DNA from: Lycocorax pyrrhopterus obiensis | Taxonomy: Eukaryota > Chordata > Aves > Passeriformes > Paradisaeidae | Reading direction: 5' to 3' | Assembly (NCBI GenBank): GCA_014706295.1 | Contig: JACSVZ010000002.1 | Coordinates: forward strand, 54,660,660-54,724,659 | DNA: 64,000 bases | In this document: in pieces, positions 37,170 to 49,735 of the stretch | Numbering within the stretch: position 1 is the first letter of the stretch | How the letters are laid out: every line of letters begins with the position of its first letter | Made by a program: the position numbers and the translations under genes | The notes under the pieces: generated by a model | Seen by the model: only the letters and a program-made list of their open reading frames with translations | The model's database searches: none | What the model was told of the DNA's origin: nothing

Positions 37170-39439
37170 CTGGAAGAAACAACACAGGGAGAATGCACGC
37201 ATGCCACATATACTTGTCACACGTAACTCCTTATATTCTGCATGGTGAATCAAACTTAGGTGAAAAAAGCATAGAGAGACTGGTAAGACAGGCTGAGGGT
37301 GGGAAACAGTAATTCCTTTACTGGGGTGATGGGGACTTTCCAATTCATTTGCCACGTCACATATCACCTGTACATTTTACCACTGTCCACTGTCATCTGC
37401 AACAAATCCGCTGTGGCTTAAGAGTGTATGAAACAAATGCTGGGCCACACTCTGGGCCCTGGATCATGGTTTGTTTCCACTATTCATTTTAACATAGTGT
37501 GAAATAGATAAAAGTATTAGTCTTTTTGTCTTGATTTCTACATCATCCATATATAATGTTACTAGGGGTGCTTGTGTAATTTTACTTGATTTTCTGATAC
37601 CCAGTACTCTAGATGACCACCTATTACTCCCATGTGATCTCAGGAAGATACAAAGGGATACTGGTACCTTTCAGGGAATGTCTTATTAAGATACATCCAT
37701 AAAAATGCAGCTGGTTTTGGATGACAACTATGAAGTACGACACAACAGGGGGGCTGATGTTAGATAAAATGTGTTAGCTAACATTTCTGGGGCAAGTAGT
37801 TTCAGAAAGAGACACTTGTGACATCTCAGACTTGAGAATACAGTGATTTCCTAAAATGTGAATGTGCCTGTAAAACTAATATTAGGATGAGATGTCAAAC
37901 AGATGTCGTAAGAAAGCTTGTCAGTCAATAAGCTGCTAGGCTGAAAAAAGTTATGCTGTTGCAAAATTCTTTTTACGAGTATTAGAGAATCTGAAATAAA
38001 CTTCTGATGAAACTTGGGCCTAAACCCAAACTTTTTCCTTTTTTTCCAAACAGCAACATACGAAGCTGGAGTCATAGGATTGTTGCAACAGGAAAAATAA
38101 AAATAAAAATAAAAAAAAGCATAGCACATCTCTATTTCCTTCACCATATCTCCCCTCTGTTTATCATAGCCTCCCAGAAAATATCTACCCCTTTCCAGAA
38201 ACCTTGCTTCTTCCTCTTTATCGTCAGCATTTACCACAATGCATTGTCCTTTTTGACTCCCACTAGTATGATCCCAATTGTCCTGTGTACCTGACCACAT
38301 ATTGACCTACTGGGCTGCTGATAAAGAGGGTGGATTATGACTGAGTTTTCCTTCTTTTTCCTCGGTGGAGATAGAAACAGGGTAGTTTTCCTCAGTCTGT
38401 CTGCTGGTTCTCATTCCATTTAGGAGCTGAGTTATTTTTTTAGACCTCTTTGTTTCTGAAAAATTTTATAGAAATTAATCAGCTGATTCAAAGACATTAA
38501 GTAGGTATGGAGAGCTGAATGGATGGAAAGAGAAAGAGAAGTATACATAGCACTAGTCACAGACTAGTTTCCTCATGAAAATAGGCTGAAGTGTTCCTAA
38601 TGAAACTCAAAAGCAAGTTTGTTCCCCAAACAAACATATAAAACAAAACATATAACATTCCTATTGATTTCAACAATTAATTTATATTATATCAATGGAA
38701 CCTGTACAACACAGTGTAAAATTAGCTCTAAAATAGCTGTTTAGTGAAAACATCAGTTAGCTTTTTGGGCAGGCCACTAAGTTGCTTTGTGTGAATGCAA
38801 AGTAGAACAACACTGAATCTCTTGCTATGGATGTAAAATGAACACAGGTGTGAAGTGTGTGGTGAAGAGTAACAGAGATATGTGAAGACGTCTGCCTACT
38901 GAAATCATCAGAGGTGATACACAACAACCCCAGAAAATTCATTCTTAAAAAAGCATCATGCAAAGATATCCAAATAATTCAGGCATAGCTGGAGGGGCAG
39001 ACAGCTCTCATCACCCTCTCCATTATTAGGCTAAGATATGACTCCATTGAGTGACAGGGTCCTAATGAGCGACTGCTCCTTCAGCAGTCACACCCAGTGA
39101 TATGCCTCGAGGTAGGCTCAGCCATGAAGTACTGGGTGACAACCTAAACTGACTCCTGGAGCAAGAAGAGTGCACTTGGTTAGCTATAGCAGCTCAGGTA
39201 ACAAGTGGTAGGTGCTGAAGTCATCACTGATTTACCAAACTCGCCCAGTTAGAAGGACTTAGCATGGGAAGACCAGAGAACTGTAAAGGAAAGCAGGACA
39301 GCTCTCCTGTGGGAGAACCTGATAAAAAGGCAAGCCCAGCTACTAAGCTGTATTGTAAGAGCTGCATATATCAAGACTATTCAAAAGACTGTAAAGATAC
39401 AATCTAAGTTCTTAATGCATTGCTAAAAGGTAGACAGAT

Positions 39440-39515
39440 CAATAAAGATTATTACCCCCGTTTTACGGAGCATGAAAGTGAAGCACGGTGAAGCATATTC
39501 AGAGTTAGCCTTCTA
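39440..39515 (+). mobile_element. MIR-like ancient SINE fragment
   Basis: ATTATTACCCCCGTTTTACG, then GAGCATGAAAGTGAAGCACG, then GTGAAGCATATTCAGAG resembles the central-to-3' part of MIR elements (consensus idea: 'ttatccccattttacagat ... gaaactgaggcacagagag'). It is short and diverged, so chance or a related CORE-SINE remains possible. Confidence 0.4.
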
Positions 39516-40864
39516 AGCTGAAATTTCCTGAGAGGTTCTCTTTGCAGACCACGCTTTTATTTTTTGGGTTTTTTTAAGGTATCCCTAGCTGAATGGCAAC
39601 TGCTTTCCTGTTCATGTGAGAAGATGGCTGTTCACCAAGGAGACAGGCATTTACTTTCATCATTATCAGATTTCAAATTGTTTTCTAAAATCAGACTTTC
39701 AACATGAATGAAATACAACCGCAATGCAGTGCAACACGTAAATATCTCCCAGTTTCTGGGACCTAACAGATTTATGGCTAACAAATATATTCTTTCACTT
39801 TTAATATAATCTCACCAAACACAAGAAATAATCCTTCTTAATTTTATCAGCAGAGACATATCAAAGGCCTCCCCTTCCTTTGCCATATCTGTAAAGGACA
39901 CAACCTTGGACTGTCATTACTCCAATGTAACTTTAACTATCAAGGTCCTAATCCCAGCAAAGCAAAAAATGCTGTGTTGGTGTTATCAGTAATAGAAATG
40001 TTTGCATTCACATTTAAAATGCATTTCTTCAACTGCAGTTGGACATTTCATAGAATGACAATGCTGAAGTGGACAGTTTGTAAGGTCAGAAGCAGAAGGC
40101 TATCTATATGTATTAATGTGTGTCACACACCATACTGTACATGGCGTGCTGTACATGCACACAGCCAGAAATGGAGCAGGGAAAACACAGATGGGAGGAG
40201 TGTTCCAGAAGGACAAATGAACAAATGCCCTGAGGGGTGTTACCATAGGACCCAAGGGTAAATCTTAATGGGAAACAGAAACTTACGGAGATTTCAGAAG
40301 ATTTTATTTCCTTTTTTACCAAAATAAATTCCTGTCTGGTTAAGAAAATATCCACTTGTCTCTACTTAAACAACAAGGCTACTCTTTATTGCATGCAGCT
40401 TTGATATGGCTAAAATCAGAATCAGGTTTCCCCTTTCAAGTTCCCCCTTGTCCAAGTACCCTCTGCTAAATATCCTAATTGCTCACTGATTCACACATAA
40501 GAAGTGCTACAACTGGATTCCTTCCTTAAACCTCGTGTGACTGTCGTGATGCTGAGCTAGATCCCTCTTTCTTCTAATTTTGGTATGAAATTTCACCCTG
40601 GGCGTTGCTAATCTGTCCTCTTAAATTATTGTAAAATTTGAAGACAATTTATGGGTTTGATACATTTGAATTTTGCCAAGAAATAAAACAAGGCCATGCC
40701 ACAGGCTTGCGGCACTGGCGTGCCACAGTACAGACTATTTAATTGCCAGTGATTTCCCCAGTCGGGAGGCATTGCTCCTTTCTAGGAAATGCTGCTACTT
40801 CAGATTATATTCAAAGATGGTTCAGGAATAACATGTGACAGGGACTCATCCCACAAAATACTTA

Positions 40865-41030
40865 CAGAGTCGTACAGAATGGTTTGAGTTGGAAAGGGCC
40901 TCTTAAAGACCATCTAGTTCAACTCCTCAGCCATGAGCAGTGATATATTTCGCTAGACCACATTGCTTAAAGCCCCATCCAACCTGGCCTTGAACACTTC
41001 CACAGTGAGACATCCACAATGCTATGTCTT
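40865..41030 (-). mobile_element. CR1 3'-end fragment
   Basis: On the plus strand it reads GAATGGTTTGAGTTGGAAAG, then GGCCTCTTAAAGACCATCTA, then GTTCAACTCCTC. Further on come GCCCCATCCAACCTGGCCTT and GAACACTTCCA. This is the reverse complement of a typical avian CR1 tail. The terminal octamers are degraded. Confidence 0.88.
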
Positions 41031-43079
41031 CTCTGAGACACAGCAGAATAGGCTTCTTACTCTGTTAGTGTTTGGACTCAAATTCCTAAACAATCCTTCT
41101 TGTCAAAGATTTTGAGGAAAAAAGCCCCCAAATCGCTAAAAGTTCTCGTGCTACAAAAATACAATTTTAAAAGTTCTGGGGGTTTCTGTGTGTCTTTTGC
41201 AAGTCCTTTTATACAGCATACAACAGAAAGCAAGCACCGTTCAAAAGGAGCTGCAAAACAGGTGTTGTATGCAAAATAACAACCAGACAGTTTTGAAAGT
41301 CCAAGGATTAACTCAAGGGACTCACTTGTCAATGCTTCACTAAGAGAGTCAGGCACAGCAATCTGCATAGCACTGTTGATTAAAATAAATTACACCAGGT
41401 TGTATCTATCTGAGGTACAGGTTCCTCATACAGGTACAAAATGCAGTGCAGGTGGAAACTGTGCTGAGATATTTAATGTAAATTCAGACTTCAACTTTCT
41501 TTATAGAGACAGGGCTTTGGTCCTCCTCTACTAAGCACAAATAAAGACTGCAATTCTGGCCCTGTTCAAGTGACAGAGTGTTGCCAGAACCCTTGGTGGA
41601 CTCAGATTATCACTTCAAGTATTCAGTATGTTTCTTTCCTTTTTGTTCATGGATAAATAGATACATCAATTGTATTGAGCTGCTTAGAGAGCAGTTTATA
41701 CAGAAATTAATTTAGTATTTTTCTGCTTCCCAATTTTAACTAAATTTTAAAAGTCAGTTGTTTGTTTCTAACTTCAAAAGAAATTTGGGGTGATTTTTAA
41801 CAGCATCTGAATATTTTCTACTGATTAATCTATTAGTGTGATTTTAGCACCCTCGGGTTTCAAGATATCTGACATCAGATCTCTCAGTTCTTACAACTTG
41901 AACCTACCATTGCCAAGATGACGTCTGCAATAAAGTTGTAAGGCTTGGCTTGCACATGAAATTAATTTGTCGACCTACACTTATGTATCACGTGTGGGCT
42001 CAGTGGTCTTTGCCTACATAGTCCTGCAAACTGTAAATTTATCTGCAATGAAAGAATAGCACACAACTAAAGTGAAGGTAAAACCCCAAGCAATGGAGCT
42101 GACTATGGAGGGGAAAACCCCCAAATCCTCATCATATCAATAATTTCTGTGAATATTACTCCCAATGGCAGAGTAATGTCCTAACACTGATTAACTGCAG
42201 TTTAGTCAGTATTGTTCCTTTAAACAGATTTCGGCCTTGCTCAGTAAAGATTTCTTCTTAAAATGAAATAGAAACATCTGATGTCTTAAAAATCTGATCC
42301 TTTGAACAAATTATTCTTAAGAATGAATAACATAAAAAAAAGCAATTTTTATCCTTCCTTCATATTTAATTGCCTTTGTGGTTTACTTTGCTGTAACACA
42401 CAGGCTGAAACCATGGACAAAAGCTGAGTGATTTCTCATAACTTCCGGGGATAAATGTCTAACTGCAGCACTGCAGATACAAAACCAGATTTTGCATAAC
42501 TCTGCGACAGACTAACAGATGATTTCCCAGTAGTGAGTCTTTCCTCGTGGCTCCTAATAAACCTATTGTGTGTTGACATTAGGTGAAGTTACCATCATAC
42601 TCTACAATGAAGCATACAATTGTTTTTTAGTAAGTTCTTCTCCCTCTCCACTCATCAGAAACAGGGATGGTGCCCTGCTTCATTGTTTTCCTAGCACAAA
42701 TAAAGGAATATTACAAACTGTAGCCAAATGGATGGTTCAACAGCTGCCTTTGTTTCTGCTCTGAAGTGTAAGTAAAATCAAAGACCAACTACACTAGGTT
42801 GTTTCCACTGTCAGCCAGGGCTGACATAAAGCAAATGGTGACATTTCATCTGAAATATGTCTTTAACTATAAAAAGGAAATATTAAATATTTTTAGTACT
42901 ATCATCAAAATGAACATCTCTTCAATTTGATCAATGTTACAACTCTTTAAATATTGAAGGTTAATTATTCAGTTTTGAACAACAGAAGAACAACATAAAA
43001 AGAAAACAGAAAAACGGGAATAATGAAAGAAGCAACAGAAAAATTGTTCAGCCAAATGAGACAAACCATCACATACACA

Positions 43080-43738
43080 TAGACAAAGGAGGGTGTTGGT
43101 AGATAAGAAGATGACCTGGCAACATGTTCTTGTAGCCCCGAAGGCCAACTGCATACTGGGCTGTGTGAGAAGAGTTTGGGGGAAGTGTTTGTCTCCCTCT
43201 ACTCTGCTGTCATCAAGCCCACATGGAGTGCTGCCTCCAGCTCTGTAGTCTTCAGCACAAGAAAGACAGGGACCTAGCAGGTCCAGAGGAGGCCACAAAG
43301 GTGATCAGAGGGCTGGAGCATCTCTCCTATGAAGGCAGGCTGATAGAGTTGCGGCTGTTCAGTCTTGGGAACAGAAGGTTCTGGGGACAATTTACAGCAG
43401 CCTCCCAGTACATAAAGGTGGCCTAAACACTGGCCAGGGACTGTTTTACAAGGGCACGTAGGACTAGGGATCCATGATAGGACAAGTGGTAATGGCTTCA
43501 AACTAGGGAGGGGAGGTTTAGATGAGATGTTAGGAAGAAATTTTTCACTGTGAGGGTGGTGAAAATAAGTTGCCCAGGGAAGCTGTGGATGCCCCATCCC
43601 TCCAAGTGTTCAAGGCCAGCTGAATGGGGCTTTGAGCAACCTGGTCTACTGAGAGCTGACTCTGCCATGGTAGGGGGTTGGAACTAGATATCTTTAAGGT
43701 CTCTTCCAACCTAAATCATGCTATGATTCTATGATTTT
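43080..43738 (+). mobile_element. CR1 3'-end fragment, about 660 bp
   Basis: It carries AGGAGGCCACAAAGGTGATC, GGGCTGGAGCATCTCTCCTA, CACTGTGAGGGTGGTGAAAA and AGCTGTGGATGCCCCATCCC. The tail has GGGGTTGGAACTAGATATC and TTTAAGGTCTCTTCCAACCT and ends in ATGCTATGATTCTATGA. Short open frames (43223-43426) are the remains of the ORF2 C-terminus. It resembles the subfamily of 3840-5289. Confidence 0.93.
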
Positions 43739-43934
43739 CTACAGTTTTGCAAACTTCATTCAGAAGCTGCTTTTGTTCAGAGAGATGTTGCATGGTCACT
43801 TTATCAGCATGAGTTACTTTAAGGAGACAATATAAGGAGAAAATGACTGAGGAAAAGATATACTAATGTGAATCTGCACAGGATCCTTTAGCCTCCGTGC
43901 AGATCTCTCTGCCCCTTTCTTAATCACATACATG

Positions 43935-43936
43935 CA

Positions 43937-43968
<32 letters not shown>

Positions 43969-43973
43969 CACAC
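43935..43973. repeat. Self-complementary (TG)n(TA)n(CA)n microsatellite
   Basis: TGTGTGTATA, an uninterrupted TA run and TACACACAG make one palindromic purine-pyrimidine alternating tract of nearly 40 bp. It lies about 200 bp after a CR1 end. Confidence 0.9.
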
Positions 43974-45052
43974 AGTATCTATATAAATTATAAACACATA
44001 GACACAGATATTTTTAAAAATACATATGATTTATTATCTACCAATATCAATAAACCCAGCTAATTATATGCACCATACTGCACATATGCAATCTGCTGCC
44101 AATCTACACACTGAAAAATTGGAATCATGTATATAAGGAATACATTTGCAGACTTCTTTTGAAAAAAATGCTATTTCATCTCATTCTTTGGAGTAATGAC
44201 AATATGATTGTTGAACCCCATACAGGATGAGAGTAAGGCTGACTGTGTCTTTCAAATTAGAAGTGGTATTAATTCATGCAAGGCTTGCAAATTTCCTTTG
44301 CTGCATTGTATTTCCTAATGACAACTCAAAAAAATGGCACAACAAAATGCTATTATGAGAAAAAGGTATCAAATAGTGATACTAGAAACAGGCACCTATG
44401 AAACTGTACTCCTGGGTCACCATTTTATGTAAGGAATTGCAATTTTCAAGGTTAAGTATTGTTCATATATTGTTCAATGTATTGGATAGATTATTGTTTG
44501 TAAGTATCATAATGGAATATTGAGTCCAACATTCTGCCTGATTCTCTCAGTGCTTTATTTTTTAGAAAATAATGTTTGTATATTAACATCAAAATATACA
44601 GGAGTTTATTTGTCATCACTTTAGGAACTACGTGGTGAAATTTTGTAAGCAAATACTCATGTTCTGGTAGTAGGAGCATGTGTACTGTCATAAATAAGGA
44701 TCTCTTTTTTATCAAACATTCTGAATAACAAAACATTTTCTCATTAGAAAAATCTAAAGATATATAATTATCAAATTAAAGATTAAAAATTATGTTGAGT
44801 GTCTGCTGAATTGTTCCTTCTAAGCAATCTGCTTATCAGATTTAACTTCCTTTTAAAAACAAGAATTAAATCAGGCATCAGTATCCTTAGAGGTCATAGT
44901 TTTCTGAGTATAGCAAAGCAGATGTTGATTTTAATTAGATTTGCAAGTCCTAAGCATTTCTGAAAATCAGCTAGTGAGATTCTTATGAAAATATTTATTA
45001 TTTAAAGTTATTTGATGGATGTATAGTATAAAATATTTTAGCAATATTTTTG

Positions 45053-45109
45053 TTTGTTATGACAGAACAGCCAATACTATCATATTTGTTATGACAAAAC
45101 AGCCATAAT
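45053..45109 (+). repeat. Short tandem duplication, period 31 bp
   Basis: TTTGTTATGACAGAACAGCC at 45053 and TTTGTTATGACAAAACAGCC at 45084 form two adjacent copies with one mismatch in the shared core. Confidence 0.75.
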
Positions 45110-48100
45110 TTCTAATAATATTTGATTATCACAAAAAGATTTCAAAACTAACTGTGTTTAGCATTTTACTGCTTGTCTCTCAAGCCACAAACAGCTTTTC
45201 TGACTGCTGTGCAGATCCTTCTAGGGTGTGTACAAGCAAACACACTTTTGTATGTGTGGTTTTTGGGTTTTTTTTGGTAAGTCCTCTTGACAAAAAGTAA
45301 TGGTATTCATTTTCTCAGGAATTAAATGCACAGCACCTGGGCCAGCAGTGTGAATTTCTAGAATAAATTACAATGAAAATATTTTGGTAAATATTCATTC
45401 ATCCCTACTTTCTTTTCATGCTGGCTGTGATTTTCATAGCTGCCTACAGAAGTATCATTGCTGTTTGGCTTCTCTGAAGATTTCAATATCAACTAAGTAT
45501 CAAAGTCAGAGAGACAAGAAATCTCTGCTCTGAAAAAAAATTTCTCAACTTTTCAAGCTTCGTATCTGGGCTGCAACTGCTAACACAAACATTAATTTGT
45601 GTCTTTAGATTAAAAATTGGATTTAGATTCCTTTAGAACAAGGATTGTCTCTTTTGAGTGATAACATTATTTCCTGCTACTTCTCTCTCAGAGCATAAAA
45701 AGTGGACTTGCTTCCAGCCATATCAGAATCTAACATACTGGACACACAGCACAAGAAAATGTAGGCATCCCTACAATGTGTAATATGTGCCATGCTGAGC
45801 CATTCAAGGATAGCTTGGGGAACAGATTCCCCTTTCTCAGCAAGCCTAGCTAGGCCCAGCACAATGTGTGCCAATGTGATTAGGTTGCTTCCATGCTATG
45901 GTGACATTATCATCTGGTATGGAGCTACCTTTGCTACTTGGTGCTGTATTGCACTGTACTGGCCTGCTACAGAGATGCTATGGAGAGGTGAGGAGCCAGA
46001 GCGAGGCAGGGTTTAGTGATTGCTCTGTGATCCTGTGGTTTTTAAATAAGAGCTGCTGTTGAGACATAGCCTTGCACAGATATGAACAAGATAACATCCT
46101 CTACTGCCAAACAGTTCTCACTGAAATAGCGTGGGTTTAATTTTTCAAAACGTATTATTACCCTTTTTTAAAAGGGATGTGGCACACTACTGGCAATGTC
46201 TGTGTCTGGATGAGCAGGATTATTTCTGGTGTTATATTTTTATTTCCTTCCCTTGATTGTTCCTTTCAACTTGTTTTGCATAGACACTTAAGCAGATGGC
46301 ATGCTCTTCACTGCCTTCAGCGGGTAGTCACCACTGTCACTGATTTATCTTGTGATGCCATTCCTGAAAAGTTATTCTACTAGAAGTGTTATGGTCTTGC
46401 AAATGTATGCTAAATTTGGAAACCTCAAAGACTTAGATTTCTTTTTAATTTTCATTGATGAAATTTTCTGAGGAAACAGAAGTATATTTTGGGAAAGTTC
46501 CTTGGAAAGCTTAATGATGTTTTATTCTATCCTTGACTTGTCTGCTTAGAATACCAATGGATGTTTTCTTAGGTACTCCATGAGAAACTGGACTGAAATC
46601 ACTAACCATCAAATAATCTTCAGATGTAATCTTTAGGACCAGAGTTCTTTAATTAGATTACAGGTCAAAGAATTTCTAGGCCATCAATATATTCTTGAAT
46701 AATCTACTCTCATCTTCTGACTATCAAATTACCTACACTATATAAAATATTTATCAGAGATCACGAGATTTCTCAGTCTGTTATTCTTAAGGGTGAAATT
46801 AATTGCATATGCTGATTCATTCAATCATTTCAGATTTAGCCAAAATTCACTGTCAGAAGGTTAATAGATATTGTAATCAACCAGTAGCAATGATACTCAG
46901 CATTGTTGTTAGACAATCACATTTCTCCAAATACTGTTATAAATCTTGAGCTTGCTGCACAGATGCCATGACTCTGGATGATATGGTAGTTGTTTCTCAA
47001 CCCATAACTTCAACATAGCACTGTACAAGACAACATTTGTCTAAATACAAAGTCATGCCCTACTTCAGATAATGTTTCTACAATTTTAGATGATCTAGAC
47101 TTTAGCTAAATAAAATATAAAACTGTTGGTCTTACTAATTAAGAGTTGTAACTTTTACTGTGAGAGTGTACGAAAGCTCAGGGCAAGGCTGAGATGAGTA
47201 ACTGTGCAGTAGTACACAAGTGCACGACTGAAACACTTTACAGTTTTGCAGGACATGCATTTCTTCCACAAGTGACTTTCTGACTACTGAGAACAAGGCA
47301 CAGTGCTTATCACAGCGTGACTATGGTGGAACAAACCATCCTGGATTATCTCTCTACTATAGTGGATATCACTGTGGAAACAGATATTCCAGCCTATAAA
47401 GTGGAATTTTGCTATAATGCACCACAATTATGTGGGAGTTAAAGACAAGATGAAAAAACTGATTTCACTGAAAGAAGTTGAAGAAACTTAGATAGATCGC
47501 ATGTAAATTCTTGAATGGAAAATAGTCATGACTCCAAGTTTCTAGATCTGAATGTCTAGGAATAAAAATCCTTCCTGAGATCACATATAACTTCCTTTTG
47601 TCACACATTCATCATAGAGGTGATTACTCTTTTAAGTACCAATGAACATTTGCCAACCAAATACAAGCCAGACCTTAGTCCTTCTTACCTTGTGAAATTT
47701 GTTCTGGCTCCTGGTTCAGCACACTGCTCTGCCAATCAGTTAACCTTTGAAAAGTTTGTTAAATTACAGGCCTCCATTCAATCACCTGTAATATGTATTG
47801 TATAAATACTATTTACCTCCCCGCCAGTAATCCTATAAGCATTAAGTAATTTTTGTAAGGCTACCCAAGAGTTATGGAGATATCAAAAAATGTAGGGTAT
47901 TTTTATGTCGAAAGTGAAAATACACTCATCTGGTTTTCTTCTTGAATATTAGTAGAGGGACCATGTGCTTCAGTGCTTGAAAGCATAGTAACTACATTCG
48001 CTCATATTATCAAATGAATCATTAATGTACTTCACCTGACCTGACAGACAAAAGGGATAGAAAGCTGCTCTGCTCACATCTTACATCTTGGCTTAAATTT

Positions 48101-49633
48101 GTCCACTTTCAACACCACTCTATAGGAATTATGATTGTAAGTTCTGTAATACAGAACTTAGCATCTACCACGAATGACTAGTCTTAACATCTCTCTCAGA
48201 ACAAAACATTCTCCTGATGCAATGGCACTTAACTCAGGAGGTAGCTGCCTGTGGGTCTGGAGATGAATGTCCAGCATTCAGTCATTGCTCCCTTTCCATT
48301 GGCCATTTGAGTCCTTCTCAGGGCTACCAACTAATTTTTGTACATTCAAGATGTTCCTACTGAAACAAATACTTAAAAATGACAGTCAAATCTAACAAAA
48401 TGATTCTCAAATTTAGGGAAGACATAGGAAGAGACTGTGTTTATGAACCTGTGAGGAGAACATGCAGCTTAATCACCAGTTTCATTCAGGCCTGGTCCAT
48501 AGGTCTGCTTAAGGGAGTTAAATAACTATGATTTTCTTATTAAAAGCAGCAGTGGCCCTGAGGTAATCCCGTCTTCAACATCTACATTGCCACTGTGTGG
48601 AAGCAACATGTTCCTGATACAGACAGGCAAACTGAAATTTGTTTATGTATTTTTATATGAATTCAAACTACTTTATTCAAACTACTCTGCTGTCAGCAGA
48701 GCCCATATCCCTGAGGTCGGTTCTGTGGAAGGCAGATCACAGACAATGTTCTATTCTTGCATGTTGTCTCTGTAGCAGTCCTAAAAGGATTTCTTTTTCA
48801 ACTGTGATCTGCAGAGCACCAAAGGTGAGGGGCTCCTTTACTTTTTTGACTCTAAAGAAAGGGAATGATAAGGGCAGAAAATCAGCTGTTTCCAGAATCC
48901 CTTCTCTGTCTGCATAGTTGTCACTTGTCTTACACTTACATTTTCAGTTATTTTGGGCAGGCCATTGGTTTTTTTGATATGTTAGAATAAGACCTTAGCA
49001 CTGTGTTCCACTGTGATTATGTATTCCATTAATGATTATGGGGGTGCCATTAAAAATAAATAACAACAATCCTATTTTTCATTAAAGAATTAAATTGTTA
49101 TATTATGTAATAGTCTCACATTTCCTTAGTTAAGATGACTGAAGAGTGTGATGCACTCTATCAAGACTTTCAAGTGGGATGCTACTGCTGCACTTTCTGA
49201 TAATTTTTACTGCTTTACAGGTTCCTGAGGGAAGAACAAAGGGGGTGCTACTTTACCTTCATCGGTACTGAAATGTTTCCTTTACCAAAGAAAAATACAT
49301 TAACGCCATTTTAAACGTGGTGTAATATGTTGAAAATCATAGCCAAAAGCTGGGAAAAAAATGCAGTGATAGTCTAGAACTGACTCTTACGCTTACAATT
49401 TATTTTAAAAGTTTCCCAGAGCTATTGTTTTCCACATCCCTCTTGTGGCTGTGGCAGCTGGGGTGTCAGTGGACCTCAATGACTTGCACTGAATAAAGAG
49501 GTCCTTACCAAGTTCAGAAGACATCATTCACAGTTACAGCTACAGCTACAGCCCTCTTGTAGGAACCCCAGATGTTCCTCCACAGGATCATTCAGAGCAC
49601 TTGCACAGCTCAGCTTTGCCAATCCACACTTAA

Positions 49634-49735
49634 AGTCACAGAATCACGCTGGTTGGAAAAGACCTTTGAGATCATCAAATCCAGCCATAAACCTAACACT
49701 GCCAAGTCCACCAGCCTAATTCAGCCTCTGTCTCC
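49634..49735 (-). mobile_element. CR1 3'-end fragment
   Basis: The plus strand reads CACAGAATCACGCTGGTTGG, then AAAAGACCTTTGAGATCATC, then AAATCCAGCCATAAACCTAA. This is the reverse complement of a CR1 tail of the kind with 'gttggaaaagacctttgagatcat'. It is only about 100 bp long. Confidence 0.88.

Noticed and set aside
49505..49560. Candidate minus-strand exon before AACTTG|GTAAGG
   Set aside because: All three frames hit a stop just before the putative donor, and the repeated GCTGTA unit explains the unusual composition.
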